The position numbers and the translations under genes were made by a program. DNA of 47,127 nucleotides from Campylobacter concisus. Lineage in GTDB: Bacteria; Campylobacterota; Campylobacteria; Campylobacterales; Campylobacteraceae. The stretch covers positions 1-47,127 of the forward strand of contig NZ_JAAKZC010000017.1 in NCBI RefSeq assembly GCF_015230015.1, written 5' to 3'. Below the pieces are notes generated by a model, which saw nothing but the letters and a program-made list of their open reading frames with translations, ran no database searches and was not told the DNA's origin. Positions within the stretch are counted from its first letter, which is position 1. Every line of letters starts with the position of its first letter. Positions 1-9,128 of the stretch are shown here, in pieces.

Positions 1-316
1 TTTGATAACTTTGAATTTATATTAATATTTTGTTAAATTTTCTCAAAAATGGCTTTTAAACTTAAAGTGTAGGATAAATCTGAGCTGATTTGACCCTTTT
101 TATATAATAAAAAAGTAATATTATTAGTAATATAACAATTTAGACAAGTAAATTCCTAAAAATTAGCTTAAATATGAAATATAATTTTCTTTCAAAGAGC
201 GGCATATCAAGTCAAAAGCTTAAAACTTAAAAAAAATAAGTAGTCATTAATATTTAAAATCTCAAATACCTATATAATTTCACTCGGTAACAATTTTTTA
301 CTAAGGAGAAGCTGTT
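1..316. other. Intergenic region upstream of aspA
   Basis: This AT-rich stretch shows no convincing gene. A candidate -10 box TATAAT lies at 273-278, about 40 bases before the aspA start, without a clear -35 box, which is usual for Campylobacter sigma70 promoters. A direct repeat of GTAATAT at about 115-135 is the only other structure noticed. A strong ribosome binding site (AAGGAG) sits at 302-307. Confidence 0.5.
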
Positions 317-1717
317 ATGGCAACCAGAAAAGAACATGATTTTATTGGCGAGTTGGAAATTTCTGACGAATTTTACTATGGTATCCAAACATTTAGGGCT
401 ACTGAGAATTTTCACATGAGTGGTAGAACACTAAAAGAGTATCCATACTTCGTAAAGGCATTTGCACAGATTAAAAAAGCTGCTGCGCTTGCAAATAAAG
501 AGGTTGGCGTTTTAGATCCAAAGATAGCTGATGCTTTGGCAAAAGCTGCTGATAGAGTAATAGCTGGTGAGTTTTTAGATCAATTTGTCGTTGATATGGT
601 TCAAGGTGGCGCAGGAACAAGTACAAATATGAACTCAAACGAGGTCATTACAAACATCGCACTTGAGAGTCTTGGCCACAAAAAAGGCGAGTATCAATAC
701 ATCCATCCAAATGATCACACAAACCTTGGACAAAGCACAAATGATACTTATCCAAGCTCTATTAAAGTAGCAACTTATGCAAAACTTACTGACTTGCTTG
801 CTGCTATGAATTTACTAAAAGATGAGCTTGAGAAAAAAGCAAAAGAATTTAAAGATATCATCAAAATGGGTAGAACAGAGCTTGAAGATGCCGTCCCTAC
901 AACACTTGGCAACACTTTTAACGCATTTGCAAGCTACATCAAAAGTGACATCGAAAAGATCACAGCTGCTCGTGAGTCAATGACACATCTAAACATGGGC
1001 GCAACTGCGATAGGTACAGGCATCAACTGCCACCCAGAGTATAAAAATGTAGTTGTTAAAAAACTAAAAGAGATCACTGGAGTTGATTTTAAAAAGGCTG
1101 ATGACTTCATCGCAGCTACTCAAGATACAGCAGACTTCGTTCACGTAAGTGGAGCGTTAAAAACTGCCGCTGTTAGACTTTCAAAAATTGCAAACGACTT
1201 AAGGCTAATGAACTCAGGTCCAAGATGTGGTCTTGGCGAGATAAATTTACCTCAAATGCAACCAGGCAGCTCAATCATGCCAGGTAAGGTAAATCCAGTT
1301 ATCGCTGAGGTTGTAGGTGAAGCGTGCTATGAAGTAATCGGCAACGATGTAACTATCATGCTTTGTTCTGAAAGAGGCGAATTTGAGCTAAATGCGTTTG
1401 AGCCAGGCATCGCTTATGCGCTATTTAACTCTATATTTATCCTTGAAAATGCTATGAAAACACTAGCCCAAAAAGCTATCAAAAAACTTACAGCAAACCC
1501 TGAGGCTTGCCTAAAATCAGTTCTTGGCTCAGTTGGTATCGTAACAGCGTTTAACCCATATATCGGTTACGAAAAATCAGCAAGTATCGCTAAAGAAGCC
1601 CTTCAAACAGGCAAAGCAGTTGGCGATATCTGCCTAGAGAGAGGCTATCTAAGCAAAGAAGAGATCGATAAGATTTTAGAGCCTAAAAATATGCTAAATC
1701 CGAGCATGGTTAAGTAA
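317..1717 (+). CDS. aspA: Aspartate ammonia-lyase
   Basis: The protein reversibly deaminates L-aspartate to fumarate and ammonia in the cytoplasm. Its 466 residues match the usual length of the aspartase/fumarase family. The family signature is visible as GSSIMPGKVNP at about residue 315, the flexible loop holding the catalytic serine, and TSTNMNSNE near residue 100 is the substrate-binding segment. The ATG at 317 has AAGGAG nine bases upstream. dcuA follows 91 bases downstream, so fumarate made here can be used for respiration or exchanged across the membrane. Fumarase is the related alternative, but the sequence and the dcuA partner favour aspartase. Confidence 0.96.
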   Translation: MATRKEHDFIGELEISDEFYYGIQTFRATENFHMSGRTLKEYPYFVKAFAQIKKAAALANKEVGVLDPKIADALAKAADRVIAGEFLDQFVVDMVQGGAGTSTNMNSNEVITNIALESLGHKKGEYQYIHPNDHTNLGQSTNDTYPSSIKVATYAKLTDLLAAMNLLKDELEKKAKEFKDIIKMGRTELEDAVPTTLGNTFNAFASYIKSDIEKITAARESMTHLNMGATAIGTGINCHPEYKNVVVKKLKEITGVDFKKADDFIAATQDTADFVHVSGALKTAAVRLSKIANDLRLMNSGPRCGLGEINLPQMQPGSSIMPGKVNPVIAEVVGEACYEVIGNDVTIMLCSERGEFELNAFEPGIAYALFNSIFILENAMKTLAQKAIKKLTANPEACLKSVLGSVGIVTAFNPYIGYEKSASIAKEALQTGKAVGDICLERGYLSKEEIDKILEPKNMLNPSMVK

Positions 1718-1740
1718 AATTTTAAGCAAAGTATTATTAA

Positions 1741-1766
1741 AAGCGTGCCAAAATTCTGACACGCTT
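1741..1766 (+). repeat. Intercistronic hairpin between aspA and dcuA
   Basis: AAGCGTG at 1741-1747 and CACGCTT at 1760-1766 form a 7-bp stem with a 12-base loop. No T-run follows, so it is more likely an RNA-stability or partial-termination element that sets the aspA:dcuA ratio than a full terminator. This role is inferred. Confidence 0.5.
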
Positions 1767-1808
1767 AAGTGGTGATTTTAGTAATAAAATTTAATAAAGG
1801 AGTTTTCG

Positions 1809-3152
1809 ATGGATATAATGCTGATCTTACAGATTATAGTCCTATTTGGCGGCATCTATCTTGGTGTCAAACTAGGTGGTATGGGCGTTGGCTACGCAGG
1901 TGGTCTAGGCGTTGTGATACTTGCTTTACTTGGTATGAAAGTCGATATGAAAGACATCCCTATGGATGTTATCTTGATCATCGCTTCAGTTATCTCAGCG
2001 ATCACAGCTTTGCAAGTTGCTGGCGGACTTGACTATTTAGTTCAAGTAGCAACAAAAATTTTACGCAAGAATCCAAAACAAATCAACTTTCTTGCTCCGA
2101 TAGTTACTTACTTTTTAACTATCCTTGCAGGAACTGGACACACTGCGTTTTCTATGATCCCTGTTATCGTTGAGGTTGCAAAAACTCAAAACATCAAACC
2201 TTCAGCTCCACTTGCGCTTTCGGTTGTCTCTTCTCAAGTGGCGATCACTGCAAGCCCTATCTCTGCTGCGTTTGTTGCTATGAGCGGTCTATGTGAAAAG
2301 CTAGGTGTTAGCTATCCAGTGTTGCTATTTATTTGTATATCAACTACATTTGTTGCGATGATTATCACTGCGTTTATTATCAATAAATTTTACGATCTTG
2401 ACCTTTCAAAAGATCCTATCTACCAAGATAGACTTGCAAAAGGTTTGGTTGCAGAGGTTAAGGATGTCGAGTATCACGAGCCAAAACCATACGCAAAAAG
2501 ATCAGTTGCTATCTTTGCAGTTGGTGTTTTGATCGTTGTTTGTTATGCACTATGCATTTCAAAGAGCTTAAATTTAGTAGAAAAACCTATCCTTTCAAGA
2601 GATGCAGCTATCATTAGCTTTATGCTAACTATCGGCTTTACAATAGCAGTAGCTTGCAAAGTTGAGACAGGCAAACTTCTATCAACTAGCACTTTCCAAA
2701 GCGGTATGAATGCGTGCATCTGCGTTGTTGGTATCGCATGGCTTGGTACAACATTTGTTAATGGACACCTTGACGCTATCAAAGAGGTTGCAAAAGACTT
2801 CGTTACTCAGTATCCATTTATCCTAGCTGTTGCGCTTTATTTCTTAAGCTGCTTGCTATACTCTCAAGCTGCTACAACAAAGGTTATGATGCCTGCTGTT
2901 GCTGCTGCTCTTGGTATGACTAGCCCTGAAAATTCAGGTCAAATTTGGATCCTTGTAGCTTCATTTGCTGCAGTTTCTGGTCTATTTGTATTGCCAACAT
3001 ATCCTACAACACTAGGTGCGATAGCGATGGACGATACAGGAACTACAAGAGTTGGTAAATTTGTGTTTAACCACTCATTCTTCATCCCAGGAACTATAAT
3101 GGTTGCATTATCGGTTATCCTTGGATTTATAGTAGCTCCAGTTCTTATATAA
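1809..3152 (+). CDS. dcuA: Anaerobic C4-dicarboxylate transporter, DcuA/DcuB family
   Basis: This inner-membrane protein of 447 residues is hydrophobic along most of its length, with about ten membrane segments. It belongs to the Dcu family, which exchanges or takes up fumarate, malate, aspartate and succinate under low oxygen. The family-typical GTGHTAFSMIPVI segment lies at about residue 104 and PTYPTTLGAIAMDD near 398. The length and the position directly after aspA match DcuA of C. jejuni, so I use that symbol, although DcuA and DcuB cannot be separated by eye. AAGGAG at about 1797-1802 fixes the ATG start. A clear terminator follows. Confidence 0.93.
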   Translation: MDIMLILQIIVLFGGIYLGVKLGGMGVGYAGGLGVVILALLGMKVDMKDIPMDVILIIASVISAITALQVAGGLDYLVQVATKILRKNPKQINFLAPIVTYFLTILAGTGHTAFSMIPVIVEVAKTQNIKPSAPLALSVVSSQVAITASPISAAFVAMSGLCEKLGVSYPVLLFICISTTFVAMIITAFIINKFYDLDLSKDPIYQDRLAKGLVAEVKDVEYHEPKPYAKRSVAIFAVGVLIVVCYALCISKSLNLVEKPILSRDAAIISFMLTIGFTIAVACKVETGKLLSTSTFQSGMNACICVVGIAWLGTTFVNGHLDAIKEVAKDFVTQYPFILAVALYFLSCLLYSQAATTKVMMPAVAAALGMTSPENSGQIWILVASFAAVSGLFVLPTYPTTLGAIAMDDTGTTRVGKFVFNHSFFIPGTIMVALSVILGFIVAPVLI

Positions 3153-3156
3153 AACT

Positions 3157-3184
3157 TAAGCCGAGATCTCTCTCGGCTTTTTTA
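3157..3184 (+). terminator. Rho-independent terminator after dcuA
   Basis: AAGCCGAG at 3158-3165 pairs with CTCGGCTT at 3172-3179, and a T-run follows. It lies a few bases after the dcuA stop and ends the aspA-dcuA unit. Confidence 0.9.
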
Positions 3185-3454
3185 ACACACTTTAAATTTT
3201 CAATTTTTATATCAAATCCTTAAATAATATCTCTTTTTAAATTTTAAATTTTTTATTTTTATAAATCACACAAAAATCGCGCTAAAATTTAATCTTTCTT
3301 AATTTATCATTTTTAAAATTTGCTCTATTTTGATATTTGATCTCACATACCATAAAAAATAGAAATTAAAAAAAATTATTAAATAAAATTTAATTTTAGT
3401 TTTAACTTTAAATAATAAAATAACAGAAGTAAAATTTCTTTTAAAGGGAGAAAG
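3185..3454. other. AT-rich intergenic region before the psr operon
   Basis: No gene is visible in these 270 bases. The sequence is extremely AT-rich and presumably holds the psr promoter, but no single -10 or -35 stands out among the many TAAAAT-like strings. The ribosome binding site AAAGGGAG lies at about 3443-3450. Confidence 0.4.
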
Positions 3455-5728
3455 ATGAGCTTAAATAGAAGAGAATTTTTAAAATTCAGTGCAGGAGTTA
3501 GCGCAGCTGCATCATCTCTATCAGGTGGTGCTTTGCAAGGTGCTACAAATGGAGGCGAAAAGCACGTTCATAGCTTTTGTGAGATGTGCTCTTCAAGGTG
3601 TCCTATCGAAGCAAAAGTCGTTGATGGCAAAGTTCGCTTTTTAAGTGGCAATCCAAAAGCTGGTGGCACGGCAACCTCTCTTTGTGCAAGAGGCGGCTCA
3701 GGCCTTAGTCAGCTCTATGATGAAAATAGGATCAAAAAGCCATTAATTAGAGCTGGTGAGAGAGGTGAGAATAAATGGCGCGAGGTTAGCTGGGACGAAG
3801 CACTTGATCTAGTTGCTTCAAAAATGCTTGAGATCAAGCAAAAGTATGGCCCTGAAAGTTTTGTATTTACCTGTAAAAGCTCGCAAACGCACAAGCTGAT
3901 GGTAAATTTTGCCTCAGCTTATGGCTCGCCAAACTGCTTTTCGCACTTTTCAAGCTGTCCGATCACCTACCAAATGGTCTGTGAGCAGATGTATGGCATC
4001 GCTAAGCTAAAAAGAGACTTTGCAAATGCAAAATACGTTGTAAATTTTGGTCACAACCTCTTTGAGGGCATCGTCATAGCTGATGCCAAAAAGCTTGCTA
4101 AATTTGCAGCTAAAAAAGATACGAAGCTACTTGTGCTTGAGCCAAGATTTAGCGTTGTAGCTGCAAAAGCTGATGAGTGGCTACCAGTTAAACCAGGAAC
4201 TGACCTAGCGTTTGTATTAGCACTTATCAACACTTGGATACAAAATGGCACTTATGATAAAGAATTTATTGAGAAATTTACAACTGGCTTTGATGAGATC
4301 GTAAAGAGCGTCGAGGGCAAAACACCTGAGTGGCAAGAGAGCATCACTGGCATAAAAGCAAGTGACGTAAGAAGAATAGCTGATGAAATTTACAAAGCTG
4401 CTCCAAAAGTTATTTTTGATTTTGGTCACAACACAACCACCACAAGAGCTGAGTACATGAGAACAAAAGCTATAATGGTTGCAAATGCTATGATGGGCAA
4501 CTGGGAGGTCAAAGGCGGTCTTTTTGGTGGCAAAAACGCAAAAACCTTTAACAAACTAGTTGGCGAGGATAAATTCCCAGTTCTTAAAAACCCAGATGAT
4601 AAATTTAAAGTGCCAAAAGTCACTAGGCTAGACTTCGCAGGCGACGCTGGAGTGCATAAATTTGTAAGCAGAAAACACGGCGTTTTAATGGATATCAATG
4701 AAGCGATCTTAAGCTCTAAACCATACGAGATAAAGGGCTGGTTTAATATAAGATTTAACCACCTTATAAACGTGGCTGGAACGATGAAGAGTATCGAGGC
4801 TATGAAAAAGCTTGATCTTATCGTAGTAAGTGACGTTTATCTAAACGATATGGCGACATTTGCGGACGTTATCTTGCCTGAGAGCAGCTACCTAGAGCGC
4901 GACGAAGGTATCGAGGATAAGTCAGGTCTAAAACCAGCTTATATGATAAGAAATAAAGTCGTTGATCCAGTTGGTGACACGAAGGACGGGGCATTTATCT
5001 TTAGAGAGCTAGCACGCCGCATGAAGATAGATGAGCTTTACACTTGGAATGATATGCGTGAGTTTAGAATGCAACAAGCTGGCGGAGATGCAAATTTACT
5101 TGCTGCGCTAGAAAAAGATGGCTATATCACATGGGATGAGCCGGGTATTTTGTTTAGAGAAAAAGGCATGATCGAGAAATTTGTAGCTAAATATCCAAAC
5201 GCAACTAAATTTGTTGGTGAAAATGGCCTAATGGACGATATGGCGAAGCTTAAAACAAAGAGCGGCAAGATAGAGCTATTCTTACCAGAGGTTGAAGAGC
5301 ATTTCGCAGGATATGGCGCACTAAATGACAAAGATATGGATACTTTTGATGGACACGATCTATGCCTAACTTGCGGCAAGACACCTATCCATACTAACGG
5401 CCACACACAAGCTGTTCCTTATCTAAATGACCTTATGAGTGATAGTCCGATCTGGATACATCCAAATACAGCGAAAAAGAAAAATTTAAAAGATGGCGAC
5501 ACAGTCCTTGTCAAAAACAAATTTGGCGAGCAAAAAGGTCATCTAATGCTAACAGAGGGCATCAGAGAGGATACACTCTTTGTTTACCACGGCTTTGGAC
5601 ACATCACCCCAGGCCTAAAAACTATCAACCACGTTGGCTTAAATACAAGTGTGCTTCTTGACCCAGCAGAGGGCCCAGTAGCTGCAACTATGGTCACAAA
5701 CGTTGGCGTTAGCATAAGTAAAGCGTAA
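3455..5728 (+). CDS. psrA: Polysulfide/thiosulfate reductase molybdopterin catalytic subunit (PsrA/PhsA-like)
   Basis: This large periplasmic subunit reduces a sulfur compound, probably polysulfide, thiosulfate or tetrathionate. A twin-arginine signal is visible at the start (NRREFLKF, residues 4-11), so the folded protein is exported by Tat. The N-terminal [4Fe-4S] ligands are C42, C45, C49 and C77, and C168 in HFSSCPIT is the likely molybdenum ligand. The 757 residues fit PsrA of Wolinella (about 760). The next two genes encode the expected iron-sulfur and membrane subunits. The exact substrate cannot be read from the sequence; a PhsA-type enzyme is the main alternative. Confidence 0.88.
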   Translation: MSLNRREFLKFSAGVSAAASSLSGGALQGATNGGEKHVHSFCEMCSSRCPIEAKVVDGKVRFLSGNPKAGGTATSLCARGGSGLSQLYDENRIKKPLIRAGERGENKWREVSWDEALDLVASKMLEIKQKYGPESFVFTCKSSQTHKLMVNFASAYGSPNCFSHFSSCPITYQMVCEQMYGIAKLKRDFANAKYVVNFGHNLFEGIVIADAKKLAKFAAKKDTKLLVLEPRFSVVAAKADEWLPVKPGTDLAFVLALINTWIQNGTYDKEFIEKFTTGFDEIVKSVEGKTPEWQESITGIKASDVRRIADEIYKAAPKVIFDFGHNTTTTRAEYMRTKAIMVANAMMGNWEVKGGLFGGKNAKTFNKLVGEDKFPVLKNPDDKFKVPKVTRLDFAGDAGVHKFVSRKHGVLMDINEAILSSKPYEIKGWFNIRFNHLINVAGTMKSIEAMKKLDLIVVSDVYLNDMATFADVILPESSYLERDEGIEDKSGLKPAYMIRNKVVDPVGDTKDGAFIFRELARRMKIDELYTWNDMREFRMQQAGGDANLLAALEKDGYITWDEPGILFREKGMIEKFVAKYPNATKFVGENGLMDDMAKLKTKSGKIELFLPEVEEHFAGYGALNDKDMDTFDGHDLCLTCGKTPIHTNGHTQAVPYLNDLMSDSPIWIHPNTAKKKNLKDGDTVLVKNKFGEQKGHLMLTEGIREDTLFVYHGFGHITPGLKTINHVGLNTSVLLDPAEGPVAATMVTNVGVSISKA

Positions 5729-5738
5729 GGATTAGAAA

Positions 5739-6302
5739 ATGAAAAAATATATGATGATACATGATGAAAATTTATGCATCGGCTGCCAAGGCTGTTCGGT
5801 AGCATGTAGAAGTGCAAACAAAGTACCAATGGGCGTTTACCGCTTGCAAGTACATGCGAAGATGAGTGGGACATTTCCAAATTTAAAGACTGACTTTTTA
5901 CGTCAAAGCTGCGTTATGTGCGAAGATGCGCCTTGTGTTGAGGTTTGCCCAACTGGAGCTAGCTTTAAAACGGCTGATGGCGTGACGCTGCTTGATCACA
6001 GAATTTGCGTTAGCTGCAAATACTGCATCCTAGCCTGTCCATATGATGCACGTTTTGTGTTGCCTGATGGTGAGATAGGTAAATGTACGTTCTGCTACGA
6101 GAGCAGACTAGAAGAGGGCAAAGACCCTGCATGTGTGAGCGTATGCCCTACAAATGCACTAACTTTTGGCGATATCAACGATGAGAATTCTAAAGTATCA
6201 AAACTACTAAAAGAGTCAAAATACTACTTGCCAAAAGAGGAGTTAAAGACAAAACCTCTACTTGCAATGATCGCAAACACAAAAGGAGCACACAATGAAT
6301 AG
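5739..6302 (+). CDS. psrB: Four-cluster ferredoxin subunit of the reductase (PsrB-like)
   Basis: This 187-residue protein passes electrons from the membrane subunit to PsrA. Sixteen cysteines in four groups are visible, starting with C13, C16, C19 and C23 and continuing in CVMCEDAPCVEVCP, CVSCKYCILACP and CTFC...CVSVCP, which is the DMSO-reductase B-subunit pattern. It has no signal peptide of its own and is expected to travel with PsrA through Tat. It starts 10 bases after psrA and overlaps psrC by 8 bases, so translation is coupled. Confidence 0.9.
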   Translation: MKKYMMIHDENLCIGCQGCSVACRSANKVPMGVYRLQVHAKMSGTFPNLKTDFLRQSCVMCEDAPCVEVCPTGASFKTADGVTLLDHRICVSCKYCILACPYDARFVLPDGEIGKCTFCYESRLEEGKDPACVSVCPTNALTFGDINDENSKVSKLLKESKYYLPKEELKTKPLLAMIANTKGAHNE

Positions 6303-7230
6303 CATGTCAGGAAGTCTAGCTCAGTACACTGAAATTTACTGGGGCTGGCCAATAGCATTTTATCTATTTTTAGCAGGACTTAGTGCAGGTGCTAGTATCG
6401 TTGCAGTGCTTTTAGCTGGCAAATACGGCAAAGATAACCACTACTTCAAAGCAGCCGCTCTTATCGCTCCAGTAGCGATCATCTTTGGTCTTGCACTTTT
6501 GGTAGTTGACCTTGGCAAGCCGCTAAGCTTTTACTGGATACTCTTGCTTTACAACTTTGACTCAGTTATGTCAATAGGTGTTGCGCTGCTTCTAGTTTAT
6601 ACTCCGCTAAGCGTTATCTACGCAGTTGGCGCGTTTAAAAATGAGATCGCCGCACTTAAAATTTCTATCTGCGACGTGGTTGCAAATATAGCTAGCAAGC
6701 TTTCAGGTTTGCTTGGAGTTTTACTTTTCATCCTTGGCATTGGCGTTGGTGCATATACAGGCTTCTTGCTAAGCGCAGCTCATAAGATAGCACTTTGGAA
6801 CACACCAGTTTTGCCACTATTATTCTTAGTCTCTGGTTTAAGCTGTGCTGGCGCATTTACGCTACTAATCGGTGTGCTAAAAGACAAAGAGAAAAAGCAT
6901 AACGATGCTGCACACTATTTATTAAAATTTGACTTTTTTGCGATAATAGTTGAGTTTTTGCTAATAGTTGCTCTTTTCATGGTTGTAAAAGGTGCAAGCG
7001 TAAGTAGTGCGGAGAGCGTCTCAAACGCACTTAGTGCAAATTCTCTTGGGCTGATGTTTTATATCGGCGTCATAGGTCTTGGTATGGCTGTGCCTATCAT
7101 CTTGGACTTAAGCGTTTTAAAGGTGCATGATTTCAAACGCGAATTTGCCGTGCTTAACGCTATTTTAGTCATTTGTGGTGTCTTTTTGCTAAGATATTAC
7201 ATAGTCTATGCAGGACAAATTTTTATTTAA
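6295..7230 (+). CDS. psrC: NrfD-family membrane anchor and quinol oxidase subunit (PsrC-like)
   Basis: The 311-residue protein has about eight membrane segments and the NrfD/PsrC start (GWPIAFYLFLAGLSAGAS, from about residue 17). It should oxidise menaquinol and hand the electrons to the PsrB clusters. The length fits PsrC of Wolinella (317). It overlaps psrB by 8 bases and is the last gene of the reductase operon; a two-component system begins 90 bases later. Menaquinone is implied by the group and by the futalosine-pathway-type amidohydrolase elsewhere in this window. Confidence 0.88.
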   Translation: MNSMSGSLAQYTEIYWGWPIAFYLFLAGLSAGASIVAVLLAGKYGKDNHYFKAAALIAPVAIIFGLALLVVDLGKPLSFYWILLLYNFDSVMSIGVALLLVYTPLSVIYAVGAFKNEIAALKISICDVVANIASKLSGLLGVLLFILGIGVGAYTGFLLSAAHKIALWNTPVLPLLFLVSGLSCAGAFTLLIGVLKDKEKKHNDAAHYLLKFDFFAIIVEFLLIVALFMVVKGASVSSAESVSNALSANSLGLMFYIGVIGLGMAVPIILDLSVLKVHDFKREFAVLNAILVICGVFLLRYYIVYAGQIFI

Positions 7231-7320
7231 TACTTAAAAAAGAATTTTAATTTGAAATTTACCTATTAAGTATTACAATAGATAAAAATCTTATTAAAGT
7301 TTGTTTTTTAGGAGAGCGTT

Positions 7321-7989
7321 TTGAAGATTTTACTTTTAGAAGATGATTTGGGGTTTCAAGAGAGCGTCTGTGAGTTTTTGCAGACGCTTGGTTATGAAGT
7401 TACAGCGGTGAGCGACGGTCAAGAGGCTTGCGATCTGATAGAGAAAAATTTCTATCATCTTTTTATACTTGACATAAAAGTGCCTGGAGTAAATGGTCAC
7501 GAAGTCATCAAGTATATAAGAAGTCTAAATCCAAACGCTCCTATCATGATAACGACATCTTTAGTTGATATTGACGATATGGCGATTGGCTACGAACTTG
7601 GCTGTAATGAGTATCTAAAAAAGCCATTTGAGCTTGCTGAGCTTAAATTTAGAGTTGCTGAGCTTATGCGAAAATACTATGGCACTGACGATAAAAACAT
7701 AGTTAAGATAAATGACGAGTTTAGCTTTAACCTAAACAAGCGTGTGCTATATAAAAACGACAAAGCTGTTGATCTTAGTGCAAAAGAGGTCGCTTTGGTC
7801 GAGTGTTTGGTCTCACATCTAAATTCTTACGTCAGCATGGAGGAGCTTAGAGATCTTGTTTGGAACGACAAAGAGATCGAGGGCGCTGATATAAGGATGC
7901 ACGTTTTAAAGATAAGAAACAAGACAAACAATAACTTCATCATCTCAAAGAGGCGCATAGGCTACAAGATAGATGCACAAGAGCTTTAA
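7321..7989 (+). CDS. OmpR-family response regulator
   Basis: A 222-residue regulator with an N-terminal receiver domain (acidic pair E7-D9, phosphorylated D51 in LDIKVPG, K101 in KKPFE) and a C-terminal winged-helix DNA-binding domain (about 128-220). It starts with TTG, preceded by AGGAGAG at about 7310-7316. It overlaps the downstream kinase by 17 bases, so the two form a pair. It lies 90 bases after psrC, and control of the psr genes or of a related respiratory response is possible but unproven. It resembles RacR and DccR of C. jejuni, and I cannot tell which, if either, is the orthologue. Confidence 0.9.
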   Translation: MKILLLEDDLGFQESVCEFLQTLGYEVTAVSDGQEACDLIEKNFYHLFILDIKVPGVNGHEVIKYIRSLNPNAPIMITTSLVDIDDMAIGYELGCNEYLKKPFELAELKFRVAELMRKYYGTDDKNIVKINDEFSFNLNKRVLYKNDKAVDLSAKEVALVECLVSHLNSYVSMEELRDLVWNDKEIEGADIRMHVLKIRNKTNNNFIISKRRIGYKIDAQEL

Positions 7990-9079
7990 GATCCAGATCA
8001 TAGCGACATTTGTCATAATGTCGCTTTTTTGCTTTCAAAGCTTTGTGATCTTAAATTTAAGCCAAAAAGACAGCAGCTCAAAAGCCCTTTTTGGCGCTAT
8101 GAAGCATGAAACCATCATCAAAAATTCATTTCTCAAAAACGAAAATATAGCTAGCTCATTAAAATATAAATTTGCGATCTACGACGTAAATTTTAAACCA
8201 GTCATCTCAACCCTTACCAAAGAGCCAAGCAGCTTTAAATTTGTAACTCTAGAAGAGGGCGGGTACCTTTTTTACAAGAGCTTTTTTATAAAAGATAAGA
8301 CCCCCTACTACATAGTCGTAGAAAAGGAGCTTGACAACAAAAAGAACATCTTTTTAACAGCTATCATGCTGCTTGTCATCCTTGTGGCAGTGCTTTTTAT
8401 CGTCTATTTTTTATATCTAAGCAGCGTTAAGCCTTATAAAGAGTTTCAAAAGTATATGAACAACTTTTTTAACGACGCTATGCATGAGCTAAAGACCCCA
8501 CTTGGCGTAGCTGGCATGAACCTTGAGATGCTAGGACTTGAAAACAAGTATATAACCCGCATCAAAAACGCTCTAAAACAGATGCAAATAACCTACGAAG
8601 ATGTCGAGTACTTCATAAAACGAGGCTACATCAAATTTCCACTTGAGAGGCTAAATTTAGGCGAGTATGTTAAAGAGCGAGTAAAATTTCTCTCAAGCGT
8701 GGCTGATGTCAAGCACATCGTGGTAAAGACAAATTTAGCAAGCGAGGCATTTACTATGCTAAGCAAGGTCGAAGCTCAGCGCATCATCGATAACACCATC
8801 ACAAACGCCATAAAATACAGCCCAAAAGAGAGCGAGATAATAGTAAATTTAGAGCTTGAAGCAGATCGCATCAATCTTAGCGTGCAGGACTTTGGCAAGG
8901 GGATAAAGGACGTAAAAAGGGTCTGGAAAAGATACGTCAGAGAGGATGAAATCCAAGGCGGCTTTGGCCTTGGGCTAAATATCGTCAGCGAAATTTGCCA
9001 AAAACATGACATTTTATACGGCGTCGATAGCGTTTATAATGAAGGCAGCACCTTTTACTATAAATTTAAACGAGCTTAG
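7973..9079 (+). CDS. Sensor histidine kinase
   Basis: The 368-residue kinase has a membrane segment at about 9-29, a periplasmic sensor region of about 95 residues, and a second membrane segment at about 126-150. The H-box is FNDAMHELKTP with H171 as phosphoacceptor. The N-box NTITNAIKYSPKE, the G1 box DFGKGI and the G2 box GGFGLGLNIV complete the ATP-binding domain. It has no HAMP domain; the second membrane helix runs almost straight into the dimerization helix. It partners the regulator just upstream. The periplasmic domain has no recognisable fold by eye, so the signal is unknown. Confidence 0.9.
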   Translation: MHKSFKIQIIATFVIMSLFCFQSFVILNLSQKDSSSKALFGAMKHETIIKNSFLKNENIASSLKYKFAIYDVNFKPVISTLTKEPSSFKFVTLEEGGYLFYKSFFIKDKTPYYIVVEKELDNKKNIFLTAIMLLVILVAVLFIVYFLYLSSVKPYKEFQKYMNNFFNDAMHELKTPLGVAGMNLEMLGLENKYITRIKNALKQMQITYEDVEYFIKRGYIKFPLERLNLGEYVKERVKFLSSVADVKHIVVKTNLASEAFTMLSKVEAQRIIDNTITNAIKYSPKESEIIVNLELEADRINLSVQDFGKGIKDVKRVWKRYVREDEIQGGFGLGLNIVSEICQKHDILYGVDSVYNEGSTFYYKFKRA

Positions 9080-9128
9080 ATTAAGCATAAAAGCGTAAAA
9101 TGAAGCCTTAAATTTAGAAGGAAAAACT

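Noticed and set aside
1769-2032. Open frame of 87 codons over the dcuA start
   Set aside because: It is a shifted reading of dcuA coding sequence with an unlikely composition (many Trp and Arg).
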